64,000 bases of DNA from Apophysomyces variabilis. Its lineage: Eukaryota > Mucoromycota > Mucoromycetes > Mucorales > Mucoraceae. The stretch spans positions 62,001 through 126,000 of the forward strand of contig MZZL01000408.1 in NCBI GenBank assembly GCA_002749535.1, read 5' to 3'. Shown piece after piece: positions 1 through 10,607 of this stretch. The translations under genes were made by a program, and so were the position numbers. Within the stretch, counting starts at the first letter, position 1. The number at the start of each line of letters is the position of its first letter. Under the pieces are notes generated by a model. The model saw only the letters and a program-made list of their open reading frames with translations. It did not search any database and had not been told where the DNA came from.

Positions 1-3000
1 CGTGATGCCGTGTTATATCGTGAGGGCAAATGTCAGCACGACAGTGAATCCCGGTCTGATAAAAGAGGATCTCAAGGAACTTTCCGAATGAGTAATTCCA
101 GGTGTTTTCAGACATGGGAAGAGCAGGTGTCGGCCTATCACATACTCTACAATAACTCCACATCAATAGTTTATCAGACATTCCTGGCTGAGGGCACGGA
201 AACCGGTCCATCATGACGTTGATCTTGGCATCACCATGAACATAGGTCCGAAAATGTTTCAGCATATCATGGTCGCACATGATTGAACTGCATGGTCTCT
301 TAGCATCGGCGAAAAGTTCCAAAAGATATTGACCGAGTGTTCTGTCGGAAGGATACCGATAATACTCAAATACGCGGACTTCTGGACCTTGGCAAGGTAC
401 GGTAGTTGGTATACAGACGTTAAAGTAAAGAACCACAATATTCTGTTGGTATACTGGGTTAATGGTATCTGGTGTTTCCGCAACGTACGCATCTCGTGCG
501 CGCATCAGCTGATGCTCTTTGACAAGCAAATGTTCGTACTCTGCCTTCATTTGCCGCTCGCTTTGCTCAGAACGAACCGGCTCGTTACTGTTCAATTGTC
601 GATCAAATGTGTTACGCCCTGGCGAGGTTGTTGCAGCTTCATTCGATTGTGAATCCGGTATAATTGGTTTCAGCGCGGCTAATCGATCTTGGATTTCTTT
701 TAAGCTTTTCAACAAGTACGGCGGAGGAAAGTGGACGTATAGTGATGCCGATAATACCGTTTTCTGGTACACAGCTATCAGCGCGTCAAGCTGGTTTGTG
801 GTGTCATTGGCATGCTCCTCTGTTGTAGGCTTCTTTGGGCTAAAAGCCTCACTCTTATCAACAGGAATCAGAGGCGACCGTTGCCTATTTCCCGTCATGT
901 CATGTTGATGGACATCTTCCAATCCGCGATTCTTAGCGAAGGAGTCACGAAGCAAAGATGTCTCAAGTTTCAAGTTATTGACAACAAGCACCATAAAATC
1001 GATTAGTCTTTTTATCACTTGCAGGATCTGATAGGAAGCGCCTCGTAACACAATGGTACCACCTAGCTCCGGAGGACAATCATCGAATATCACATACGTC
1101 TTGCGACGATTTGGAATCAGCTCATGCATCATTGTGCGAATCTCAAATGCACCACATCGGCCGAACGATATACCAAGTTGCAACTTATCCACGGAGGAAA
1201 TTACACTAGCTTGTGTGCAACGAGCTACAGCCTCGATAACACTATATTTGACATTATGAATGACTGGAATATTAGCCTCCAGCAACAATTCCAACGCCAA
1301 TCGTGACACTGTTGACTTGACTAATAAAAGGGAAGGGCGGAGGGCAATGATACGTCCAATTAGCTTGCTGAGATGCTCACGCTCTTGCGACATCACAGGT
1401 GATATTGAAAGTAACTGATTTTCCATCTCGACCCGTGAATAATCCAGCGAGAACAGAAGAATTAATATACGAGGATTGGATATATTTCGGATCATTCGTT
1501 TGTGTGCTACGTTCTTCGAGCACACAACGCCTTTCACGTAGTAACTGTCTGAAGGAATACCGCCGGGAATCTTCTTAATTTTTACATAGTGGCGTACGTC
1601 CATATCATCTCCTGCCCGTACATCAGGACGGACATTATCCGTAACCTTCAATAACAAATTCAATACTACATCTTCCCAGCTGGATTTTTCTTGATCCGAA
1701 AGCTCATCTAAGATGGTTCCTTGCATTAGCTGTCGCAACATATGGCGGGCCTGAAGGAGAGCGTTATAGCTGAGTTCCACATTAGGCGGTGGGGCAGAAA
1801 TGCGTCTAGGACGAGGTCCTAACAATCGCGACTTAATTGATTGATCCTGCGCGGACGAGTCTGCCGCATACGGTGACAGTAAGGGATTCGATGAACACGT
1901 CTCACACTGCGAATAATCGCTGCTCGGAAGATTTGTAACTTGTATGCTCCTTACCCGGCTTTTCAGTCTCCCTGTTGTGTTCACACTTGACCGCCGAAAT
2001 GATAGCATTTTGTCCTTTGGGCTGCCAGTGCCCCAGATCTCCTCCCTCCGTTTAGCTCGTAGATGATTATCCCATGCTTCATCATCGCTTCCAGCCGAAT
2101 CTCGAGATAGCTTAGGACTTGACAAGCTTGGCCTGTTATGGAGGTTGGCGGACCGTGTTGAAGTTAATCTCTGTACAGAATTCGACCGGCTTCTAAAACC
2201 ATAGACATTTCCATCCACTTCGTCGTGCGGACTGAATGGACTTAATTCACTTTCTGCCACTATTGTGCCTCCTCCTCGGTCCACATAAATACGATTAGGT
2301 AAGGCCGAATTCCCACTTGCACTGGAAGGCCCTCCGGATGGATAATTTATGTCTTCCAAAGGCGCAGAAGATGACATATTGAATAGAGAATGCTGTTTAA
2401 ACAATGACGTGCCAATGTCTCGAATAGGTTTAGATCCAAGCATCTGTCCGTCTCCACATGGTGTATCTGTTACGCTACGCGAGATACCAGGTTGATGCAT
2501 GTCCGATCGACGCTTCGTTCGATATGCGTCCGAGTGTGTCGGTATTTCAAGGGCAAACGTGGTAGCACTATCACCTCCATAAGTGGCGTTCGTCTTTTTG
2601 AATGCAGTTGTCGGGATTTGCATTTTTGGTGCAGCAAGCGGCGGTTGTTGTGATGGGATAACCTCAAGGTATTGACTAGTTTCCTGCTGTACAGTGGCCT
2701 TCGGCATCGGAGGATCTTTACCCGAGGTGTACAAGGTATCACCAATGTGCAACTCTGAAAAACAAAAGTTGCATACGCGCACTTGCCCTTTTTGCTTGAA
2801 GAGTTTACCAGGAATGATGTGAGATGCGCATTTTGAACAGAATATTTGCCCTATATACGAAAATTGGTCAACTACAGTCGAAGATAATATGTTTTCTACT
2901 TACCACATGCTCGACAGTGATGCCGACGTCGTAATAAGGTAAAGGATTTGCGACACTTGTAGCATTCTTTGCATTGCTCGTCCGGCATCCAATATTGCTT

Positions 3001-3630
3001 ATCGATTTTATGACCACGAAGGCGAGCAAGTATTTTGCTCAAAGAATTGGATGTGGATATTGAAAACGTTGTGATGACAGACTGCGAATCACTGTCTCTA
3101 GAAGATATCTTCCTAACTGGCGTAAACTCTGATGCATTGGTCGCAGTGTAACCTTCATCTTGTGAGTACCTGCTGACGGATCCAAGCGGTATTGTTGATG
3201 ACGAATCTTGATCATTCGCAGAACGAGGGATATCGTACTCTGATGATGGCATCTGGAAGGTGACAGCCATATTATCTTTCGAGGAAACTGGAGGAGTAGG
3301 GGTGGTTACATAAATTTGGCGCTGTAGTTTGGAGCTGGACGAGGAGGCAGCTGGCTCTTGTCCCACATCCCGGTTTTCTGACATTGTCAGAGCACCGGAA
3401 TCTTCTACTTGAGAAGACAACGATATTGATCCACTGTCTGATTTTGGTACAGAAAAGAAAGATGCCCCAGAATCACAAGTAGGGATAAAGTCATCTTCCG
3501 GCACAGGACCGGAAACTGCCGATCGAACCTTGACAAAAAGCTTGGACAGCATTCCCTCACTTTCATCATCGTTATGCGGTGCTTCAAACTGGAAGGTTGT
3601 CAGGGTGGACAGTCTATCGTCTTCATTCAT
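1..3630 (-). CDS. FAB1: 1-phosphatidylinositol-3-phosphate 5-kinase FAB1/PIKfyve (partial, kinase domain outside window)
   Basis: Makes PI(3,5)P2 from PI3P on endosome and vacuole membranes. Two exons are visible: 2904-3630 and 2850 down to base 1, separated by a 53-nt intron. The first ATG is at 3630. About the first 210 residues are Ser/Thr-rich and look disordered. A FYVE zinc finger follows (about residues 212-275), with WMPDEQCKECYKC, the RRRHHCRACG core split by the intron, and IFCSKCAS after it. Next is a long low-complexity stretch, then the Cpn60/TCP1-like domain typical of Fab1 (about 610-900), with IPSDSYYVKGVVCSKNVAHK. The Cys-rich Fab1 signature follows (WSYCRVCDRP, then MSENTWNYSFGKFLE). 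About 1,190 residues are visible. The C-terminal PIPK kinase domain must lie beyond the left edge. The order FYVE-CCT-Cys-rich is diagnostic, so the call is confident even though catalysis cannot be checked. Confidence 0.93.
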
Positions 3631-4181
3631 ATCTAAATGAGTCACTCAAAGGAAGACATGCTCGAAGGCAAAAGCCGACGCCAAGTGTTTCGGATATGTA
3701 TCAACGTGACTACGCATTATTTTAAGTGGCAACAAGGCTACAACAGTTCATTGATATTTCAAGTCATGGAACGAGGTTATTAAGATCAGTTATTTTCTGC
3801 AATGATGGAAATCCTAATACAATCGTGTTGATTGAGCGCAATAAAGCAATACTTGGTGGTTGCTTTTGGAGAAAGCAGATTTGTCGGAGACTAGCATGTT
3901 CAAAGCCAGCCAACTACGGGTCGAACAATGTAAAGGATGGAACCCCGCTAAATGATGGAACCCTCTTTTACCTCGCAGGTAGAGTGAAAGAGGCAGTAGA
4001 GAGTGTTAAATAGAGTAGAGCCAGTACGCTAGGAGAGAGATGGATGGATGGATATATGGGTGACCTAGAGATTTTTTTGGGACGATGATAGCATGGCGAG
4101 CAATGTGAATGGGACACAGCAATTTCGTCATTACCTGTAACTGACCATTTTCCCCTTTTCGTCGCCAGGTTCTAGTTTGTC
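3631..4181. other. Divergent intergenic region FAB1 / eL15
   Basis: About 550 bases between the starts of two divergent genes; it must hold both promoters. It includes a short GATG tetranucleotide run (about 4039-4053) and a pyrimidine-rich stretch (TTTTCCCCTTTTC) just before the eL15 start, which is common in ribosomal protein gene leaders. The open frames here have no recognisable protein content. Confidence 0.5.
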
Positions 4182-4850
4182 ATGGGTGGTAAGTGAATGG
4201 ATCGCTTGGCAAAATGTATATTAAGCGACCTTTCTTTGTTAGCCTACAAATATCTTCAGGAGCTCCAAAAGAAGAAGCAGTCCGATGTCTTGCGCTTCTT
4301 GCTTCGTGTCCGATGCTGGGAATACAGACAACTGAACGTGATCCATCGTGCGTCTCGCCCCTCCCGCCCCGATAAGGCTCGTCGTTTGGGATACAAGGCC
4401 AAGCAGGGCTACGTTATCTACCGTATTCGTGTTCGCCGTGGTGGTCGCAAGAGACCCGTCCACAAGGGTGCAACCTACGGCAAGCCTGTTAACGAGGGTG
4501 TGAACCAACTTAAGTATCAGCGCTCGCTTCGTTCCACAGCCGAAGAACGTGTTGGCCGTAAGTGCGCCAATCTTCGCGTGCTGAACTCGTACTGGGTCAA
4601 CCAGGATGCCACCTACAAGTACTACGAAGTTATCCTTGTTGATCCCTCGCACAAGGCCATCCGTCGCGATCCCCGCATCAACTGGATCTGTAACGCCGTT
4701 CACAAGCGTCGCGAGGCTCGCGGTCTTACCGCCATTGGCAAGAAGTCCCGTGGCAAGGGCAAGGGTCATCGTTTCACCAAGACCAAAGGCTCTGGTCGCC
4801 ACGCCAGTTGGAAGAGACGCAACACCCTCTCTCTTCCCCGTTACCGTTAA
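4182..4850 (+). CDS. RPL15: 60S ribosomal protein eL15 (Rpl15)
   Basis: Structural protein of the large ribosomal subunit. Exon 1 is only seven bases (4182-4188, Met-Gly plus one base). A 54-nt intron (4189-4242, GTAAGT...TTAG) follows, and exon 2 is 4243-4850. The joined protein is 204 residues, the usual length of eL15, and starts [20 protein letters not shown]. Further eL15 landmarks are [14 protein letters not shown], the Arg/Lys-rich [20 protein letters not shown] and a basic C-terminus ending SLPRYR. An early intron right after the start codon is common in fungal ribosomal protein genes. Codon use is more G/C-ending than in the neighbours, as expected for a highly expressed gene. Confidence 0.98.
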
Positions 4851-5885
4851 AGGGATTTGCCATACTTTATGTATGTTTATCATGCCTTTTTTTGTCTAAT
4901 ACATTCATTCGGCATTGCTTGCAAAATTAGTCGTTGTGCGATGTTGGTGACTGTCTGCAATCAAACCATCCGGGAAAAACAGTTGAGTTAGGACGTGCTT
5001 GTAAAACGTGCTGTGTTGTTTCTTCGTCCTTTTCCTACCGAATTCCGTTTCTATATATGGGGTTTCCATTGCTGATTTTCCGGAGGGCTTTTCCTATATT
5101 CTTGACAGCAGACAATATGCAATTGTTAAGTCGGAATTCCATTAGTACTAGCGGCATCGGTTCACTCGCAAAGCTTGAGGATTGTTATGACGCATCAAAG
5201 TAAAATGCGTCCTACTCATATGTTAAAGAAAAGGTGCATTTATAGCGAAATCTCGATTTGACAAGAGTAAACGCTGTCTTTGTCAGACAATATTCATTCT
5301 CTTTCTTTCAAAGAGAAAGTATTTCTGTATTGGAAGCAGCGACACAAAAAAAAATGAAAACTTCAGATAGAAATGTTGCTAAATCGGAATAGAGATTACA
5401 AAGAAACGGCATTGCTTTGGAAGTAGGAATAAAATAGATAAGAATGTAAATGTGCAGAGAACAGGAAGAAACAACGGACTGCAATTAGATGATTTAGGAA
5501 TCTCGGTGTCCAACGAGCTGTGTGATGCTTGCGGATAACGGAAAACGACCAGGCAAACGTGTTGACATAGATTCCTTTTCCTAGTTGAAAAGCTTCTATC
5601 TCTTTAAATAGCGAAGATTGAATATTGACAAGTTTTATAAAATCGAAAACACTGAATACTATGTCTCTTTCGTTCCAAAGAGCATCTTCAAAGTTTGAGG
5701 TCAGCAAGTGGAAAAAAGCGAAATTAACAAAGAAGCGCTATGGCCAACATTATGAGCAACGCTTTTGTTTGCCTCCCTCTCGGGAAACTCTTCATCCATA
5801 AATAGACATCGTCTTCACGCAATCAGTAGTAATATCCGGTTTGTATTATCTATTGTTTTATACTATAACTTATTGCAGCTTTACA
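4851..5885. other. Intergenic, no gene recognised
   Basis: About 1 kb between the convergent 3' ends of eL15 and the two-domain phosphoesterase. The sequence is AT-rich. A 103-codon open frame on the minus strand (5396-5707) has no recognisable motif and overlaps no splice logic, so it is not called. Terminators for both genes are presumably here, but I cannot place them precisely. Confidence 0.5.
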
Positions 5886-8730
5886 CTATACTCCTTGGAG
5901 AATCTTTTTTAAAGCGTCGCAAATTGCTTTTTCTGCATTGTAACGGTAAGCAAACATAGATGACTAAGACGGAAAAAGGACACTTACCCAGGAAATTGGT
6001 TGGGACTTGTCCCGGCGCAGGTGGTGGTGGGGGAGAAAGAGTTTCAGGACAATCAGTTCTCGGCTTGTCTAGAGAAATAGCTTTTTCAAATGTACCCGCC
6101 CAAGCATCACGTTTAGTGAGAAAGTTGGGAAGATTAAAGAGCTAAGGTTTCGTAAGCAAAACATACAAGGTCACTCGGTAATGCTAACCTTTTTCATTGT
6201 TGCTGGAATAGAAGAATGCTCATACTCAGAGTCTTCGTAAGGACCATCTGCACCATGGATTACACCACCTTTTTCAACCCAAGGAGAGATCAAAATGGTG
6301 GGAACACGAACACCCTAGAGTATACGTTCGTTTAGCTTCAAGTCTTTTATGGTCTGTTGCTCACCAGTCGGTTAAAGTCAAAATCGGAGACGTTGAGGCC
6401 ATCAGGATTAGGTGCTATAGTTCCCCGTTAGTTTTGTCAAGTAACCTAAGTATATACCTTTGAGAGGGGTTGGTACGTGGTCGTAATAGCCTCCATGCTG
6501 CTTCCGTGATTAACATTCCGTCTTTAAAAGCTAAATGACCTACCTCATCATAAGTGACAATAAATAACGTTTGATTCCATTGTGGTGAAGCTCGCAATGT
6601 TTCGTAAACTTCTTTCAGTAGCTTTTCACCTTCAGCGACATCTGCTGGGGGATGATTGTCAGTTTCTGGGATACACTTGGCAATGGCAAAGTACGCAGGG
6701 TCAATAAACGACACGGGTGGTAGCTTTCCCTCAGCAGCATGCTTCTTGAATGTGCCCCACCGATGGTATCTGCCAACTGAATGTCGTAGCTTGTCGAAAA
6801 CCAAAAGACTTGGAATCTCCTGGAAGTAGTTATGCCATCGGATTCCAGCGTCTGCAAATATATGTATTAAAAGCTATACAAAAGAGATGCGCCTCTTCTT
6901 ACCATCCAAGTTATTGTAAATTGTGCGTTGTGGGTACCCGGGGATATACTTCCAGCCATTCGTATGAGGTTCACCGTGAGAGGTGCCAGAATGAGCATAC
7001 ATGCGGTTCGGCATTGTCGAACCAGGAAATGAAGAAAACCAGCGGTCAATGATTGTATAATTAGCTGCCAATTCGTATGTAATTGGGATAGCAGACGGGT
7101 CAAAGCCATCCATCGCTTGGTGGAGTGCTGCAGGATCGTTTGCTGTCTGCTTAAAAGTATGAGCAAAGTTCGACACGAATCCACTCATAGGAGCCTCTTT
7201 GAAGTCAGCATTGGATGCCATGTTGGGATCTCCAGTGATCTGCCAAGTAACGTCGTGATAATCATGAGCTGGATCAAGAGGGTCCTTGAGCTTTCCTTGA
7301 TTGGTGGCGAAAATCTTTTCAGAGGTTTTATTAGGGCTGGCAAAGTTAAATTCTTTGCCAGAAAGGCCGTTGATCTCCTTGGAATATTTGAACCATCCCA
7401 TCATGCGATCAAAGCTGCGGTTTTCCATGATAAGCAATACCACGTTCTTGATTTTTTCCGATGCCCCGTTTTCTAACTTGCAGTGTTAGATACATCATAG
7501 ATCGCAGCAGGTTAACAGCATACCTGCTTGATCCTTAAGGATAAAAGGTGTCGCACTCACATCATTCTCACCAAGGTTACCTAAATCCCACTACAGCAGA
7601 AATATAAAGTTTCACCAAAATGCACAATAGCAGAAACCTTGTTACACATACGTTATTCTGGACAGTTTTCAAAATTGAGTAATGATCGTATCGAACGCCA
7701 TCTGTTTTAGCAGATCTTTGTACAGCGGGACCCAGTAAAACAGTGAGAACATGATTGTGGACGTCAACATAGTCCTTTTGTTCATCCCAAGTCAATACAA
7801 TTAACGTATTGTCACTAAATGCAGGGTTCTTCATGCGTGGTTCCAGCCACGATTTAAGCCAATCAGATGAATACTTGAGCGAAGTGTCTACGAATAAAGG
7901 TAAAACATGTGTAACGTAACTTTGCTGGTTATACCATGGCCATCGTTTTGCATCTGATATGTAACACGATGGTTAACTTAATATTTTTCGCACGATCCTA
8001 ATGTCTGTACTTACATCCGGTGTGTAGTAGACGTACTGAGGTAATGCGTTGCTTTCGATGTCTTTATCCAATTCAGTAGCAGGCACAATGTTAGCACAGC
8101 GGGTTGCGTTATTTGCAATGTTGGTAAACGATATAAAAGGATTGTGTTTGCGTCGATATTGTCCATTTGATGTCACTTTGCTGCAGTCGCCTAATGCTTA
8201 TAATAAGCATCCTCTTGAAGTCGGATTAACCACATACCTTGATAACCCTCTTGGTATGCTTTCCAGGATATGCCTTTGGACTCCAATTGATCCACAACTG
8301 ACTTACGGTCGATGTTCGAGTCGAAATCCAAAATAGTTCCTTTATGAGAACCACTGACCATACCAATCTTTGTCCACAGTGAGATTTAAAGGTTAAATGC
8401 AAGCGCCACCTACATAGTTTGGTTGAGACGGGTGAGCAAGCGCCTGATAGTTTGTAAGTGCTAGACCTAAAGGACATTATTTATATCAAGCAAATGACCT
8501 TTGGCATATTTACCATTATGTCTTTCGGCTAAAGTCGAAAAGTATGGATCCTTAGCAGCATCTTCATAGTTTTGATTCTCAAAGACTACAACCACAATAC
8601 GGTCAAAGTGCTTTCCTTTGACAAGCTTTTTTGAAAAGTCCTTGGATCCTTTTGTTGCAACCGGCGCAGCAGATACGGCCGCTACACATAGCGTTATAAC
8701 AACTGCTATGTTCCAGAGCTTCATAAGCAT
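5886..8730 (-). CDS. Secreted two-domain phosphoesterase: acid-phosphatase-like domain fused to phospholipase-C-like domain
   Basis: Fourteen exons total 2193 nt (730 residues): 8514-8730, 8414-8466, 8238-8367, 8015-8190, 7935-7953, 7652-7887, 7524-7590, 6903-7472, 6544-6851, 6458-6497, 6365-6414, 6189-6314, 5988-6141, 5886-5932. It opens with a signal peptide ([21 protein letters not shown]). Domain 1 (about 25-295) is a phosphoesterase of the PF04185 type: [12 protein letters not shown] metal site, HPSQPNY with the probable Ser nucleophile, [17 protein letters not shown]. Domain 2 (about 302-715) resembles non-specific phospholipase [19 protein letters not shown] with the probable Thr nucleophile, [36 protein letters not shown]. 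The link is a 51-nt intron (7473-7523) with a CTAAC branch site and TTAG end. Without it domain 1 stops 11 codons later and domain 2 has no ATG before its catalytic motif. The domain families are clear; the fusion is inferred from splice signals. Two separate genes remain possible. Confidence 0.75.
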
Positions 8731-8777
8731 GGTGCTAATGACGTACAGCCTGTACCAGGTTCGCAAACAAACTGCTA

Positions 8778-8785
8778 CTTTTATA
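8778..8785 (-). promoter_or_regulatory. TATA box of the two-domain phosphoesterase
   Basis: Read on the minus strand the bases are TATAAAAG, a near-consensus TATA box 48-55 nt upstream of the start codon at 8730. The same spacing is seen at the paralogous phosphoesterase at 28329. A TATA box this close suggests a short leader and an inducible promoter (inference). Confidence 0.6.
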
Positions 8786-10607
8786 GAAGCGTCCGCAAAA
8801 AAAAAATTAGATCCATTTTACGGGCTTGCACGGCTTTGGAATCTTTTCCTTCTCCATGTGCTACGTGTACAGATTGATCCCTCCATGTGAAAAATATCCA
8901 GCGTTTGCAACCAGTGAGTGTATCTGTGATCATAGTGTAAGCATATACGGATGGACACGTTGGTCTTTGGCATACCAACATGATACGAATCGTCAATATG
9001 ATTGATTGCCTTTGTCACACAACCAGTTACAATACGTGGATGATTGACGACAAAGGTTGCACAACACGAAAAAGCACTTTTTGTTAGGCAACTTAACTTA
9101 TTTTTCGCTTTCTTTTGCTTGCATCACACGATGTTTGTGATCTTGGGAATTACGATACTGTTGCATAAATATGGCTTATAGTAAGTTACGAATACTTTAA
9201 ATAGCTGTATTAGACAAGGAAATACATACCTTTAAAGTCTATTGCTTGTTACTAAGAGTGGACCCATTACCCTACTTATCTTAAAGTGGTAGTAGCAAAG
9301 AAACTCGTGCCAACCAGCGATAATTGTACCTTTTTCCAGGGTGCACATGGGGTCGTTCTACAGTACAGTTTTCTAATTGGATTAAAAAACCACGCAGCTT
9401 GAAGTATCTCAGTCGACTGCGTGAGGTGAATTGTCCAATCGTTGAAGAAACGTGGCCCTTCCTGACATGGAAATGGACTAACAAGGGAAGGCGCTCTCTT
9501 TTCCACATTTAAGCATGGATAATAATGTGTAAACTCTCTGTCTCTTTACAGTGATAATAGCAAGCAACTTTACCAACTGAATGCTTTTGCTCAAGTGCAT
9601 GCGATGTTTTATAATGCCTCGTCTACATATTAACACAAACTGATGTAGCAGAAGAGGTTCCACGTGCTCGATTACCATTTTGCCAGAATATTTGGTTAGG
9701 TAGAAGATGGATTAACCATGAAAAAGCTAAAATTGCAGATTCCGAAAGAATCAGTTGGTGCCTCCATCGCTGTTCATTTCATTATTGCACAATAAACATG
9801 GTCGCAAATGTGTACGTTTTGCCACCCCCGGTTAACGATTCCTTTTATATACAGTATAGGCTACGAGTAGAAAGAATGGTACAACCTTACTGCAGCTGCT
9901 GTTATGCTATGATACGTCTATAAAGCTAAGAAATAGTGTAAACATTTGTTAAGCTTGGAAACATTCGGGAGCCGGCCTGGCAAGCAGATACTCTTAAGGA
10001 CGTATCAGGGTCTATGTTCCTGATTCATTTGATCTTCTCTTTCCTTTATATCGCACAAACTATGCGCAACTCCAGGAAACCTGTGTCCGAAGTAGTTCAC
10101 GCTGATTACCATTCTGTATGATATGCCGACTTGGCTCTTTGGAAAGCCAGCGAAATTACAATTTGAACACCGAAATTTAAGTTATACAAGTAGATTTTAT
10201 ACTAGCTATATAGCATATAGGTTTACCAACTTAGAATAGCTCTTATGTGGCGCAAAAAGTTAATAAAAATTTTCGGACTGATGCACCAAAGGTGTTTGGA
10301 AAGGTAGCTTAGGCTCGTGACACATCGTTACCGCATGTAGCATAATGTGCCAAACATAGCATCCATCTTTCACCAACTTACAATCACCGATTTCTATTCA
10401 AGGTATATTCCCAAACAACGTCATAAAAAAAAGGTTGGAGCTTAGCAGCTATCGGTGGCAATTAGGATGAAGGGGAAATATTGTTAAGCAGAATAACGAT
10501 TGAAGCCATTCAGTAAGAATGGCCTGTTCCGAGTTTTTAAGTCTTTAATCAAACCTGGTTAAACTTTACTTTGTTCAAAGATATATATGCTTCAACTATC
10601 CCTATGT
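8786..10607. other. Intergenic, upstream region of the two-domain phosphoesterase
   Basis: About 1.8 kb of AT-rich sequence between the promoter of the two-domain phosphoesterase and the 3' end of the Mpe1-like gene. Short overlapping open frames on both strands near 9276-9512 show no family motif. One CACGTG E-box is at 9661-9666, too far upstream to assign. Nothing else is recognised. Confidence 0.45.

Noticed and set aside
4239..4883. 214-codon open frame antisense to eL15
   Set aside because: A shadow of the strongly biased eL15 codons; its protein has no motif and the sense frame is unmistakable.
5396..5707. 103-codon open frame on the minus strand
   Set aside because: No recognisable features and it lies in the 3' intergenic region; not enough to call a gene.
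9276..9512. Overlapping 62-76 codon open frames on both strands
   Set aside because: No start context, motif or splice support; chance frames in an intergenic region.
9661..9666. CACGTG (PHO-box-like) upstream of the two-domain phosphoesterase
   Set aside because: It is about 930 bp upstream, single, and not matched at the paralogous gene, so a phosphate-response site cannot be supported.
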